A stretch of DNA of 64,000 bases from Lentinus brumalis (taxonomy: Eukaryota > Basidiomycota > Agaricomycetes > Polyporales > Polyporaceae), in the NCBI GenBank assembly GCA_001792895.1, contig MARA01000001.1, forward strand, positions 930,001 to 994,000, in the 5' to 3' direction. The notes below the pieces were generated by a model. It had not been told where the DNA came from. It did no database searches and saw nothing but the letters and a program-made list of their open reading frames with translations. Numbering within the stretch: the stretch's first letter is position 1; every line of letters begins with the position of its first letter. Shown here piece by piece: positions 20,346 through 32,870 of the stretch. The position numbers and the translations under genes are program-made.

Positions 20346-22313
20346 CTAGCCTACCGTAGATGAGGAAGCATGCGCTTCCAGAGACTGTGCTGGTGACCGG
20401 CCCGAGTGGTGCTGGGACGAGGGGAGGGCGGGCGGTAGTAGTTGCGGCGGTGCCTGGTCCGTCGGTGTTGGTGGCGTAACCGTGGGCAGCATGGGCACGT
20501 CTAGGTATCCGTGATCGCCGAGATGGGCGACGCCTTGGACTGTGGACAGTCGAGGAGCTTGCGAGAATATATGTTCTCGTGAAGCTGAGGCGCTGACGGA
20601 GGTCGTTCGAGGCGAAACAGGCTCCGTCATCGTGCTCGACATCGACGCGAAGCTGCCGCTCATTTCTCGAGAAAGCATGCGAGGTGTACCGCCACCTCCG
20701 CCGTCTTCCCCACCGAAAGTAGGAAAGAGGACGCGGCCTTTGAGCCCCGAGCCACCGCCGCGCAATGCACGGAAAGCAGCAGCATCTCTCGCGTCTCTGT
20801 CTCGTGTTGTGGAAGGTCGGGCCGGAGAAGGGGATGTGGCCATGAGCAGTAGCATGTCCGCTGCATCAGAGTCGTCGACGCGGTCACGGGGCGTCATCTT
20901 GGGCGTTCCAGCGCCTTCTTGGCGTAAGCTGCTTCCTTGCGGTACGCTCGACCGACGCGCTGTAGCTTGCGAGAGAGCGGGAGAAGCCTGAGACATAGCT
21001 GGCGAATGGGGGGGTGTCGCTGTAGAGCGTGTAAACAGCTGTTGAGAGGTCGGTCCAGGTGTACCACCTGAAGCCGTCCTGGTAGCACTCTGCGCATAAT
21101 GCGCAAAAGAGTGTGTCGATCCCGAGTCGGATCCTGCGGATATACTCGAGCGGGGAGAACTAGCCGATACTGAGGGTCTGGACTGGTTCAACAAGAGGGT
21201 CGTCAGCGTAGCGGCGGCTTCCATGTCGATCTCCCTGTCCTCTACGGCCGGCTGGCTGAAGCTGCCTTCGGCAGTAATGCGTTGCTTGCCCTTGCCCTTG
21301 CCTCTGCCCGATGCCGGAGCGCCTGCCTTGTCTCTGGAGGGTTTATGTGCCTTGGACTTCGTGCGAGAATCCGGGGTACGTGTGGCCTTCGTCGAACGAT
21401 GAGAGCGGTTCGTCTCGACGACTTTCTCCGGTGCGGGGACAGGTGGATCGTTGGGATTGTGAATGGTTCGGGCGCGTTTCGCAGCGGGCGGCGCCAATAA
21501 CGATGAAAACAAGCTCTGCGCAGCGGAGGCCGTCACCGCAGGTGGCGGGGCCATGGATCCTTTCCGTGCGCCCGACCTCGACTGACCGCCTGACATGGCA
21601 TTACCCGTGGGACTCCCCGGGTCGTTGAAGAAGTTGGCGGACCGCTTGGCATTCGGTGTGTGCTTGCCAGCTGAATGCAGCTGGGAATCAAGCTCGTTGA
21701 GCGTGTGGTTGGCCGTGTTACTTCGGACCTTGAAATTGGCATACAATAGCCGAGCGCGCAGACTGAGAGCAAGCTGCAGAGGAGAACAGGGGTGAGTTAG
21801 CCATGATAACCGCAGTTAGGTTCAGACTATGAAGAGGCATCCACGCGTCCAATAACCGCGTTTCTACCGCTACAACACATGGTGCATGGACTACAGAACG
21901 CTAGAAGACGATCCGAAGACATGAACCGCGTCTTCGTGCTTCCCACGGCAATCTCCTCGCAAGAGGGACATCGGACGGTCAGAACAAGCAATCGCCGCTG
22001 CTACACGCGTTTTACGGTCCACAGAATGTGTGCAAAATGTGTGCAGCAGCATCGTCCCCGTAGGAGACGCGACATGGACGGTGAGGCGATGTGAACATTG
22101 CAGAGCGGTGCGGGAACGAGGGGCAGACGCGTTCGAACATACCTCGCCAATGTGGGCTCCAGCCGTGATCTTCTGGGCACGCCGTTCCCTCTCCTCGTTA
22201 TCGGTAGACGGAAGGCCGTTGGACACGATCGTGGAGGACGACGCGTTCGCAGAAGACTGGAGATACCGGGGCCTAGGGGACGGGGTTGTCGCGGATGATG
22301 AGGGAGTAGCCAT
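20346..22313 (-). CDS. Whi5/Nrm1-like G1/S repressor candidate
   Basis: Two exons (22313-22143 and 21773-20346) join in frame to about 532 residues across a 369-bp intron, the longest I resolved here. Exon 2 opens with LALSLRARLLYANFKVRSN, which matches the short L-x-x-R-L-x-x-A-x-x-K-V pattern of the Whi5/Nrm1 (GTB) motif that binds SBF/MBF transcription factors. The rest is predicted disordered and dense in Ser-Pro/Thr-Pro sites (HTPNAKR, PDSRTK, SPRSS, TPPHSP, TPRDR, SPSPAR, TPPTPT), as expected for a CDK-regulated repressor. It has basic patches such as PAAKRARTIH. Yeast Whi5 is shorter, so the length is unusual. The motif assignment is by eye; alternatives are unrelated disordered nuclear proteins. 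Confidence 0.55.
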
Positions 22314-22322
22314 GGCGGCAGG

Positions 22323-22328
22323 ACGCGT
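22323..22328. promoter_or_regulatory. ACGCGT (MCB-type) site
   Basis: ACGCGT, the core bound by MBF in G1/S promoters, lies 10 bp upstream of the Whi5-like ATG. Further copies are at 22578-22583 and 22846-22851. The sites are short and GC-rich, so chance is possible. Confidence 0.3.
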
Positions 22329-22659
22329 CGCCAGGATGGTTGTCGTTGTCGCCGACGTGGTGGCGGGCGTCGAGAGGGACGAGGAGGACGAGGGACGCGA
22401 TGCCGGGCAGTGTTTGGGACGTCGGGGACGTGTGACAGGAAGAGACGCGGATGGGCACACCGCGGCGAGAGCGCGTCGCGTCGAGGGGTAGCCGGCGTCC
22501 CCCGAGCGCTTACATAATAGACCGCGCTTTTTCCTAGACGCCCATTTGTCGCGCATGCGTGGCTGCAGTCGACCCCGACGCGTCTTTCACCGCAATATCA
22601 CGCCTGCTCCCGCCTTTCTGCCGCCCCCCGCCCGCATCCTGCGCGCATTGTCTCCTTGC

Positions 22660-22689
22660 GCGGTGGTCCGTGCGCGCACGGACCACCGC
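22660..22689. repeat. 30-bp perfect palindrome
   Basis: Fifteen bases (GCGGTGGTCCGTGCG) are followed directly by their exact reverse complement with no spacer, centred at 22674/22675. It lies about 350 bp upstream of the Whi5-like start codon. It could be a binding site for a dimeric factor or a cruciform-prone sequence. Confidence 0.97.
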
Positions 22690-25361
22690 CATGCTTCCGA
22701 GCCGCTGTTCATCATGCTGGCGTGCCGGATCAGTCGTCTGACGCCGCGCGATCCGGTGCCTCCACATCTCGACCCTCCTTTTCGAGCCAACCAAGGCACA
22801 ACTTACGGTATCTTCAATTGTCTCATCGATAAATCGCGCTCACAACGCGTGTATCCTTACCCAGTGAACATGCGCCCTCTACGACAATAGGTGCACAAAC
22901 CCAACACAAACCGGAGGCACCAGCTACATCGATGCTTTGACTCAGTGTAACGTCTTTGGCTCTGCTCGCTGGCATCTCGATTGACATCATGCATTCGCTC
23001 TCGAGCTCGTGCTTTCCTGCGAAACGCGCGTGTTTCGAGTCAACCGACTACTTCGCTCACACGCAAGCCATGAACTACTTACAACCGGAGATGAACAATT
23101 AGCTCTCATAGCAGGCTGTGGAACGCGTTTCATCATGCGTACGTTTCACTCAGCAGGACGGCCTTCTGACGTCCTACAGGACCCATATGCCAAAGTGCCT
23201 TCCGTGTGTATGTGTATGAACGCCTACTGCCACGCGTGATCGACCATCCCATGTGGACCGTGTGGTTCAGGCTATGGCAGGCGCAAGCACCATCCGCTGG
23301 AATCACTGTGGAGCAAAGGCGCGCTCGATTCCTCGCTCTGGCTGACCTAGTCTCAGTGGATTCTGCAGAACGACTCCCTTGTCTGGGGCGGTGGTCTCCA
23401 GCTGTCGGCGCTTCAAAGAAGACCGACAAACTTCCCTCCCTCCTCGTGGCTCGCGAAAATATCGCTGCTTCTCCAGGGACACCGCTTCGTAACCTCCACT
23501 ATTCGTATCCGACAGCCATGCACACGGAACTTGCGCCTCCCTATGCGCTGGCATGTTCACATACACTCACGCAATCCGCATTTCAACTTCCTGCGTAAGT
23601 CCGCTGACCACCTCCCGCACGGCTTATGCTCGGACTCGACTTTCTGAGCCCTTCACAAATTCCTGTTCTCCATAGCAGCCTTCCCACCCGCTCGCTCTCA
23701 ATTCACTTCCATTTGCATTGCACGCGCTCTGACTCGCCGTCCACGCGTCGAGCTCAACTGTCACTTTCCGAGTCAACCCAAGATACAGCCATGTACTCGC
23801 TGCGCACGGCACGGGTGCCCATCAGAACGCCGGCGAGCCGCTCCGCAGTGCGCAGTGACGGCGGGCACGGTTCGCTCTCGTCTGTTCGCGTTCACTCTGG
23901 TTCAAAAGTCGGAGGCAGGACTGGTCCAGACATCATGGCGGCGCGAGGCCGCACGTTAACATTGTGGCTAACTAGTATCCGAGGTGCACGATGCTTACTT
24001 CACGCCCGGTACGCCGAGGATCAGGCCACCGCACTGCACTTGTTGGCTGCTTCCCAGCGTTGAGGCCGAGAATTCATAATCGGATTTGCTTCCGGTCACG
24101 ACTCTGCGCAGTATTACTCGGCTATGCAGGTGAAGTGGGTCACTCTTCGCACTTTCAAATGCAATATTCAGCGTCCTCACGCGACCGTGTTGCTTAGTGA
24201 TGTCATCCCTAACAAACCTCCGACCTCGGAAGACCCTGAGTACTGAGTATCCATCTTTGGTACCGATCTCTGCAATTGCGAGCGTGACGACATAGCGCGT
24301 AGATGCGTCGGTGGCTTCTTTGGCGAACAAGTGGCCTGAGAACGCCGTTTGTAACGACATAGCGAGAACCCGCCCGGCCGCCCCGTTGGTTGCTTCGTCC
24401 GGGTCGGAGATACTTACATACTATACGTTTCGATGTGCGATTCAATATGACATACCTACACCCAGCTGGGCGCCCTCGCCGCCCACCGTGATAGACATCC
24501 ATCCACTGATTTTCGAGGGACGTGGTTCGCAGAAGTGTGATGCGGCAACCGCCAGCTTGCAATGCAGTGCAGGCGCCATGGGAATTACGGGCTCTGTGAA
24601 GGAAAAAAACAAGTTGCGCACGCTTTGGTACTCACTCCTCGTCTCATATGTCGGACCAAATTCTCGGGAAGCTTGAGGCATACGCGCATAGGAGGGTATC
24701 ATCATCATATACAGGGCAGTGTCTGTGTGGGGAGTTCTATACAGGCGGGGCAGGGGCAATACATATCACGGCGAGCGTCCATCATCTAAAGCGGACGACA
24801 AATACAATGTTAGCAGAAAAGGAGGACGAGGCTGAAACGAGGGACAAGAGGCAGGCGGGATAGGGGGAACAGTGCGGAGGTCCGAGCGACCTGGAGGTGC
24901 TCGCTAGTGGATACAGCAATAGAGTTACGGAACCGGGACGGACTCAGGAAAGCGGAAAGCGCAGAGAGCTTGGGCGATACAGTCTGGCAAATAATCTAAG
25001 GGCGGAAGCAGTGGGTATCTTGCGAAGCAGAAGCGGTTGAACGAAAGTTTGCGTGTATAAGTGCGGGGATTGGTTGTGGATGTCGGAATCGCTGTGCCGG
25101 TCAGACGTCGTTGAGGAACGGTGAGGCTATACTTGAGGCTTGAAGTGCAGTCGGTCGTCGGTCGGACGGTCTATCGGACGAGGAGCAGTCTGGTGAAAGG
25201 GGGTGTACTCTATAGGAAACGGGTCTATGTTAGTTCTAGCGTGCATATGGAACTTCCACACCTTCACTCTTCTTGCACTCGGCCTCGCTCACTCGAGGCT
25301 TCTGCGCACCTCAGCAAATTGCGCGGCTGCCGTCACCACACCCAAAACCAATCCCCAAGTG

Positions 25362-27653
25362 TCAGTTCATCGTGGCCAGGAGAGAGACGAAGCCATCGTG
25401 GATCATACCCATCAGCGGAGACGCGTCCCGGAACCTGTTCATCGCGCCGAGGACCCTGTCGAGCATCGCGCGTATGGCGTCGCGCTGGGAAGTGCGTGCC
25501 GTGCTTGGGCCGGCAGACGCTGCGACAGTCGTGCCAGTAAGCATGGCAGCGTAAGACGTTGGCGGATATGTTTGCGGTTGCAGTTGCGGTTGTATTTGTG
25601 ACGCCGATTGCAAGAGTGCCGAGGAATGAGCGTATGGTTCGGAGTCCAACAGGGGTTGCGATGAGGACTGCGCCTGGGCATCATTGTAACGGATGATCTC
25701 ACCAATGAGTACGCGACTTATGGCCGTCCACAAGATCTAAGAAGGCAGCACGCCAGAGTCAGCACTGTGCTCCAGCCGACGATCAAAGGGAGCGTTGCGA
25801 CGTACTGCAAGGATCGGATCGACGTTTGCAGGAGGTAGGTTGAGGTTGTCGAGTAGCGCGGCGGCACCTTGCGCGGCGGTGAAGTCTTTCCGGTCGTTCA
25901 TCCGGTCGTAGTCCTTGAAGTTGCTACGGAGCTGGATTGTCGCCGCCCGGGCGAGTGTGTGGGTAACAAGGGAGGTCAGTGCGACATCAGGACTGCCACT
26001 GCGCTCAATTGGAGGAAGAGAAGCGATGAAGCGGTCAATCAGGCCATCCAGGGCCATAAATCTACCATAGAACTCGTTGCGGTCAACATTCGCTGTTGCG
26101 CGGGAAGTGATGAGGGTTAGCCATGACAAGGATCGTAGCTGGAGAACACTCACCGGACCATTGCGACGCCAGGTTGGTGGCACGCTCAAACAGAGTCGCA
26201 GCCTTCGCCCGAAGAGAAAGCTGGGAATCGCGACCGGAGTAGGGCACGGAGACAGCGCCGGAAACGAAGTTGTACACCGTGAGAGCGCTTCGGAAGTCAT
26301 GAGCCATTCCGCCCTATACATGAGTACGTCACGGTGTTTGCGAGCAGTAAGCAACAGCGGCACAATCAAACAAAGTCAGCGAACATACCGCCTCATACTG
26401 CGCCATCTCCAGCGGCCACGGCGTGTCGACATGAGAACCGGTGTGCGCCACGCCGTTGAAGTGCGATGGCGAGCCCAGGGCAACGGCCCAGCTCTTGTCG
26501 AGCGCATAAACATACCAAAACCCGCGAATTCGCTCGCCTTCCTCGATGGCGTCGCGTGGGGGCGGCAAATTATTTTCCCGCCCTTGTATTCCGTGGCCAT
26601 GTCCTTGATCCGCTGAACTCCGGATTTTACCAAGACGGCAGCTCAGGACCAAGGCGACCGCGGCACTGCAATGGTACCTCCCCTCGAGGAATCGAGACAT
26701 CGTGAAGAAGTAATTGGCCACGAGGAGTTCTGCCTGGATTAGATTCAACACGGTGTAGTGGGAATCGCGCAGCGCAGACGTCAGGGCGCTTGTTGCCCGT
26801 GACAAGAACGTCGCCTCATACGCGCGAATGTTCTGGGAGGTAGACAGGTGAGCACCCCATAGATACACGGCGTTGAGGAGGGCGGGTGAGAGTTGGGCCC
26901 GCCGAGGATCACCGGCTGGAAGCTGGATAACCTGCATAAAGCGCGGCACATGCAGGAAGAACCCCAAAGAAGAGACATGCGGCAGTAAAGCGTTGACGCT
27001 AGTATGGTTGAGCATGAAAAGCGTCAGTCAGACTGATGATGCATGCTCACAGAGTTCGAACCAGATCGACAGGCGGCTCCACGAGAGGGTCTTGAGACAG
27101 ACCGGGTGTAGGCCCGCCTGGCTGGCCGAAGGCACCGGGTATCATCAAAGGCAATGGGTCGGGGGTGCCGATGCGGCCGAGCATGGGTATGTTGGGAGCA
27201 CCTGCCAACACTGTTCAACGTAAAACAGAGTTAGAAGAGCGTTCTTTTGTCTGATCGAGGGAGTACATACGCGCTCGGGGTTGACCCTGCACGGGACCTT
27301 GCCCATGAGTGGGGTTGAGCGTCACAGATGGCGCAACAAGTTCAGGGTGCTCGAGCTCGCGGATGCGGCCCTCAAGACGAGCGATTTGCTCCTCGAGCAC
27401 TTGGGTGGGACTGGGACCGGGGCCGTCGGTATACTCGCAGTCGGCCTCCCTGCCAGTGCGGATGCACTGGCCGCAAACAGGACGACCTCCATCGCATCTC
27501 TGCGACGACGTCAGCAATGACCCTCGTGGAGGGCCTGTGTATAATACACACCATCTTGCGCCGGCGACAGTTGAGACAAGCGGCACCACGGGGAGCTCGT
27601 TTTGAGCCCGGCGGGCCTCCTCCGCTAGAAGCATCTGCGATAGCCTGCGACAT
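25362..27653 (-). CDS. Zn2Cys6 fungal transcription factor
   Basis: A Gal4-type regulator of roughly 590 residues, spliced from about eight exons. The DNA-binding cluster is split by the first intron: CLNCRRRKM joins RCDGGRPVCGQC, then IRTGREADCEY, giving all six cysteines (C-x2-C-x6-C-x6-C-x2-C-x8-C). A short coiled segment follows (VLEEQIARLEGRIRELEHP), the usual dimerisation helix. The middle region resembles the fungal-specific transcription factor domain: LSPALLNAVYLWGAHLS, FLEGRYHCSAAVALVLSCRL, RIRGFWYVYALDKSWAVALG. The C-terminal part has Gln-rich stretches (SASQIQPQLQPQ) and ends RFRDASPLMGMIHDGFVSLL. Target genes cannot be inferred; neighbours do not form a metabolic cluster. It acts in the nucleus. 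Splice joins after the MHR region keep frame. Confidence 0.9.
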
Positions 27654-30059
27654 CGAGAGTGGTTAATGCGATGAGCAAGGGATGGAGCAGCGAGTAGATA
27701 CTGCGGTGAGTTGCTCTCGTTGGACGAAGGGCAGGAGGAGAGTTCGCGTACCTTTTTATAGTCTAGGATGGGTGCCTGTGTGTTTCATAGCCACCACATC
27801 CAGACTAGAGTCACTGGCGTACCACGGATGAGAGAGACGCGTGCACCCTTGCAAAGAAACCAGTCGGGAGTGAACGCTTTGGTCACGGCAACACGATTGT
27901 GACCGTCAGCCGAGCTCCGATCGCGAGCGGATGGGCCGCTCAACGCACCGAGACGCTCTGCAAATTGACTCCGCACGTTTTGGAACGTAGGCTGAATACG
28001 TATCTGATGATTGTCATCGGGCAGGCACGTAAGGAACGCCGCGCCCCGAGCACACGATGGAGCTGCGCAGGGGCGCTAGCGGGGCGCATTAGGCAAGCGT
28101 CGGGATGGTGAGCGTTCTCTCTCCGGTGTTCCTGCCGCCGGAACGCGGCGGGGGGCGGATTCGAGGGCCACGTGGGGACTGATGGGCGAATCCGCTGAAG
28201 CCTAAGATCAAGACATCCGCCCGTCCCTGCGGCGGTGTTTGTGTCACGACTCACTGGTTATCGCGATGCTTTGACTCCGTGATGGTCTTCGAAATCGACT
28301 CAGCATGACCTACTTTGACAAAGCGAACCTCTGTCCGCACCATAATTCGGTCCGGGACACAAATTCCGTTGCACAATAGCTCCTTCGGGCTGAGTTCTAA
28401 GCGCACCAGAGCAAAAGAGTATTCTCGTCTGCGGCATTGGCACGGCGACCAGCCTAGTATCCTGGCATTGTGCGAGAGGTCAGCAGAGGTCGCCCGCGCA
28501 CTCACGCATACCCACGCTTACCCTGTTTTCTCCGAATACGAACTCCTTTTTTCTCGGAGTGATCCTTGCGATCCCTAACTCTCGTTGGCGATCTCCGTGT
28601 TGAAGGGACGAAATCTCGGGCGGTGATGTCATGATGCGTTTCAGGCCTTCGACACGAGGACCAGCTTGGACATGTCTCGACTGCTTAACCAGTGAACAAC
28701 ATCGGGTGAGCTCGGATGCGCACTCAACGCATCGTCCGAGCCAGACGTTAGTCTGACAGAACTTCTCTGCCATGAATCAGCAAATTCCCAAGGCTTGGTT
28801 AAGCTTCGAAGTTTCGGAAACTACTTCGGGCGCCTATGAGAGTCGCGGAATCGGACTGCTGAGCTTTCCCGTCGGCCGAGCATCGTGTGGTTTGCCGTCC
28901 TGAGAGTTTCTGTAACCCACGCTGTGAGACCAATTTAGCGGACACTCTGGTGTGTTGTCGAGATGCAATGCATCTTGATCATGCGAACGGCGCTCAGTGC
29001 ACGTGGAGCCATAGAGCTGGATTGTACATATACCCCTCTGAGACTCTGAGGCCAGCCTGAGACCGCTATACACGTTAAACGTCGAAATCTCCGAGGGCCG
29101 GTGTATGAACGATGCTGCTCGTTATGATCAATACACACTGACTCCCTGGTATGCCGAGTGTACACAGCGAGCGCACCAATCATCACGATGACTGCCATAG
29201 GTATCCACGTGGAGCTGGAACCTCGGAAGCGCAACGCAGCACACCAAAATCAATGTCCAGACGCGCACGATGCGGCGAAACGACGCAACATGAGCGATGA
29301 ATCAAAGATCTTGGGTAACCGGCGGAAGGGCACTTATTTGGCGTACCAGTCTCTGAGTCTGAAAAGCCGTGGCATGTTTGCCATAACGGTAACAATGGAC
29401 ATCCGCGCATGTTGTCACAGTGCAGTGTCAAAGATCTATGGCTGTATGTTGTGATACTGCGCTGATCTCCAAGTTGACTCCAAGGTTAACGACTAACGAT
29501 GCTCTCCGCAGCGAGCGGAGGTTAAGACCAGTGCAGGTGATGGTCTGTCTTCAAAATGAGTAGCCGAGGAACTTCACGACTGACCTCACCTCCGGTGATG
29601 GTTGTATGCATCGACGAGATCCAGCGGGGGCACTCCTGTTGAGGCCGCCGGAGTTACGGGCGCGTTTTAGATTCTGCTTCCAAGTATGTTGCCGAGTTCA
29701 GGGTGCCGCCGCCAGCGGGAGCAATGCGATAGTTTGGGGAGTGGTAACAGCTCACAAGCGGTATGTGTTGCAATACGAATTGCGCAACCGCCGAGCCAGT
29801 GACTAAGGAGGTCGGCCTAGGGTCGGCGAGAAGACAAGGATCATGGCGGCTTGCAGGAAGCCCAAGCGCGCGCGTCACCACAACGAACTCCCACGTGGCG
29901 ATGTTGAGTCTAGATTACGTAAGTGAAGCCATCGCCCTCTGAAACTAACAAACGTCAACACCAACTTGTAGTGCCACCACCTCGTCGTTGAAAGTACTTG
30001 TAGACCACTCCAGGCCAATCTACTCTCCACTTACTGCTGTTAGCCGCGACATAACCACC
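27654..30059. other. 2.4-kb gene-poor stretch between divergent genes
   Basis: This stretch separates the minus-strand Zn2Cys6 gene and the plus-strand CWC2 gene. Frames of 60-105 codons on both strands show no known motif or exon continuity. I see no tRNA, transposon end or tandem repeat. Confidence 0.45.
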
Positions 30060-31321
30060 ATGAGTACGACGGAGGCCGAGACTCAAGTCGTGACGGCGCC
30101 GAAGAAGGTCAAGAAGATGAAGCCTGCACGCAAGCAGGTGAAGCCGGGAGATGTCGAGAAGAAGGAGGCACCACAGACGGGAAAGGAGTACAGTACGTAT
30201 CCACATTGCTCGACATCTTCACATAAGTTCACCAACGCAATCTCCCCCAGACATATGGTACAACAAATGGGCGGGAGGTGACCGCGAGGACAGCTACTCC
30301 AAGTGCGTTCTCCCGTGAGTGCTGTGTCCACATGCGAGACTGACCGTCCGTCCCTCATGCAGCAAAACCAAGTCTCAGACACGCTGCAACATCAAGCGCG
30401 ACGCCGGCCTCACCCGGGCAAACACCACGGGGGTGAAGTACTGCTGTCTCTTCTTCGCACGCGGCTGCTGCCCGTACGGCTGGGAGTGCGAGTACCTCCA
30501 CATGCTCCCCGACGCGTCGACTGCCCTCCCGGACACGTCCAAGGATTGCTTCGCACGAGACAAGTTCTCGGACTACCGAGACGACATGGGTGGTGTGGGT
30601 TCCTTCCAGCGGCAGAACCGCACGCTCTACATCGGCCGGATTAAGGAGACAGGCACGGGCCCCGAGACTGAAGAGGTCGTGCGGCGGCATTTCAAGGAGT
30701 GGGGCGAGATCGAGAAGAGTGCGTACTTGCTCGAGTGCGTTGACCGAACGTACGTGCGCTGACACCCTTGCAGTTCGCGTCCTGCAGTACCGAAGCGTCG
30801 CCTTCGTCACCTACGTATCCGAGTTCAGCGCCCAGTTCGCGAAGGAAGCGATGGCGTGCCAGTCCCTAGACAACGACGAGATTCTGAACGTCCGCTGGGC
30901 GACAGAGGACCCTAATCCCACCTCAAAAGTAGCAGAGAAGCGGCGTCTGGAGGATATGGGCCGAGAGGCTATCCAGGCACGCATGGACCCCCGCATTGTG
31001 GATGCTGTGCGCTCCATACGCGCACTGGAGGAAGGGGTTGAGCTCGAGCCGGAGGAAGAGATGCCGGAGGAGGAGGAGCGGGGAGCAAAGCGGCCACGAT
31101 TGATCGAAGAATCTCACGTTTCACCATCGCCGCCACCCCAGCAAGAGCCCGAACAGAAGACGGGCATATTGAGTGCCGACGCCATGGAGGGTCTCAAGTA
31201 CTTTGCTGAGATTCGGCGGAAAACCGGACTTGGATCTGCTCCGCCGCCGAGGGTGGTCGCTGCGCCACCACTATCTGGGGGACTGGGGCTCGGCGACTAT
31301 GCTAGCGACGAGGAGGACTGA
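30060..31321 (+). CDS. CWC2: pre-mRNA-splicing factor CWC2
   Basis: A Cwc2/RBM22-type protein of the Prp19-associated (NTC-related) complex that contacts U6 snRNA and intron RNA in the activated spliceosome. Four exons; joins give KEY-NIWYNKWAGGD and YSN-KTKSQTRCN, the conserved Torus-domain entry. The CCCH finger is CCLFFARGCCPYGWECEYLH. The RRM begins RTLYIGRIKE and contains RSVAFVTYVSEFSAQFAKEA after a spliced intron near 30718-30773. The C-terminal tail is acidic with a basic KRPRL patch and ends GDYASDEED. Length (about 355 residues) is normal for the fungal family. The gene converges on TMA46, whose stop lies only 110 bp away. Confidence 0.95.
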
Positions 31322-31430
31322 TTGTGTCACGCATTTGTAGAGATATGTAACATCGCTGATTGAACATGGGGAATAGTGATACATGCCAGGAGTAGGAGGT
31401 GGTGATTGTGTATGAAGCAACCCGACAATC

Positions 31431-32870
31431 TCAGGCGGTGCCACCGTCCGCGTCGTCTGCGGGAACTTCTGAGTACCCGCTGTCGCCGAGCTGTAGCTGG
31501 CGTATGCGTTCCTCTTCCGCCAATCGGTCTGCGTCTTCCTGCTCCTTCCTGTACTTCGCGAGGTCCCATTCGTCATCCTCGGGCTCGTCGTCATCCTCGA
31601 ACCACTCTGGATTGTACGTGAACTACACCAGTCACCATCAGATACAGTACCCAACCAAGAAACGAAACCGTGAACGCACCAGATCCCTGCCGCTCATACC
31701 GCTGTTCTTGCCTGCGGCGTGCTTGTCATCCTTCGCTTTCTTCATTGCGTCCTCCTCCGCAAGCTTCTTGTCCATGCGTGTCCGCTTCCATTTGGCGAAT
31801 GTCTCGGGTGTGACGGGTGTGAGGTTGGGACCAAGTTTGTGGCGCTACAAGGTGCGTGTCAGGATCACCAAGAGAGGGCGACAGTGACGGCAGTCTCACC
31901 TCTACTTCCAGGAACTCCTCCAGACTGATGGCGTTTGCCTTCTCAGCGTCCTCCAAGGCCTTCTTCTGCGATTTGAGTACAAATCCTGGCGGAAGAGCAT
32001 GTCGGTAATGACAGCTTTCGCCGTTCGGACATTCCCAGAACCATCCGTACCTGCGACGAAAAGGTCAGACGGTGATACGGCCAGCACGAGGGGCGTACTT
32101 ACTTCTCCGTCTCGATGGCTTGAATGAAGAATTTGCATACAATCTGCACGATTTGTTACCACCCGTGAGCGAGCGACAGGATACATACGTAACTCACATC
32201 CGTGGTAGTCCGCGGGTTCCCGCTCTTGGACATGACAACGTCCCGTAGCTTCGCCTCGTCCCAGTTCTCCATCGTGTCTTCCGAAACGATCAACCCCGCA
32301 GGTCACATGAAGCGCAGACGATGGACACTTACCCTTCAACTTGTCCTCCCGACTGTCCTCATACAGATTCTTCTTCTCCACCTTCCGCCCGACATTCAGA
32401 TCATGACTGAACTTGCACTTGTTGCCCTTCTCGCAGTTCCCCGCCTTGAAGAACACGCACAGAACGGTCTTCGGGTCGACGCCGAATGGGACCTTCTGCG
32501 TCTGCACCGGCTTCAACAGCGCTGCCTCCTCCTTCTTCCGCTTCTCCTCCTCCAACTTCGCCTTCTCGCGCAGGGCTTTCTCCTTCTCCTTCTCAAGCGC
32601 GGCACGCGACTTGCCCGCGAGAGCCTGCTGCTTTTGAATCGTGGCAACTTCTTTCTGCACCTTGGCCGAGCGGTTTTTCTGTAGGGCTGATCAGGGAGAT
32701 GTACGGGGGGAGACGACGGGTGCGACACTGACGTTCTTCATGCCGAAGGTCTAGAGAGAGCTCGTCACCAGCTTCTGTCAGCGCTGCCATAGCTCATGCA
32801 CTGAAGTTGGACATACCTTGTCGTCCTTCACTTTCGACCCGGAGGCCTGCTGCTTTTGCTTCGGCGGCAT
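31431..32870 (-). CDS. TMA46: TMA46 / ZC3H15 (DFRP1) homologue
   Basis: The DRG family regulatory protein that binds and stabilises the GTPase Rbg1/DRG1 and associates with ribosomes. It starts [18 protein letters not shown] and is spliced from about seven exons. A long Lys/Glu-rich helix ([19 protein letters not shown]) precedes CCCH finger 1, [20 protein letters not shown]. Next come [13 protein letters not shown], the Asp-rich [11 protein letters not shown] segment, and finger 2, [20 protein letters not shown], split by introns. The DFRP part follows with [30 protein letters not shown] and [20 protein letters not shown]. All blocks are in family order. It acts in the cytoplasm. No defects were seen. 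Confidence 0.93.

Larger units (their letters stand above)
22314..25361. other. 3-kb gene-poor stretch
   Basis: The first 500 bp form the upstream region of the Whi5-like gene, with ACGCGT sites and a 30-bp palindrome. From about 22.9 to 25.3 kb only short scattered frames occur on both strands; none has splice-consistent extension or recognisable motifs. The 3' untranslated region of the Zn2Cys6 gene probably occupies the last few hundred bases. Confidence 0.45.

Noticed and set aside
22546..22890. Short overlapping frames on both strands around the palindrome
   Set aside because: The two strands give the same peptide because of the palindrome, which is a symmetry effect and not coding evidence.
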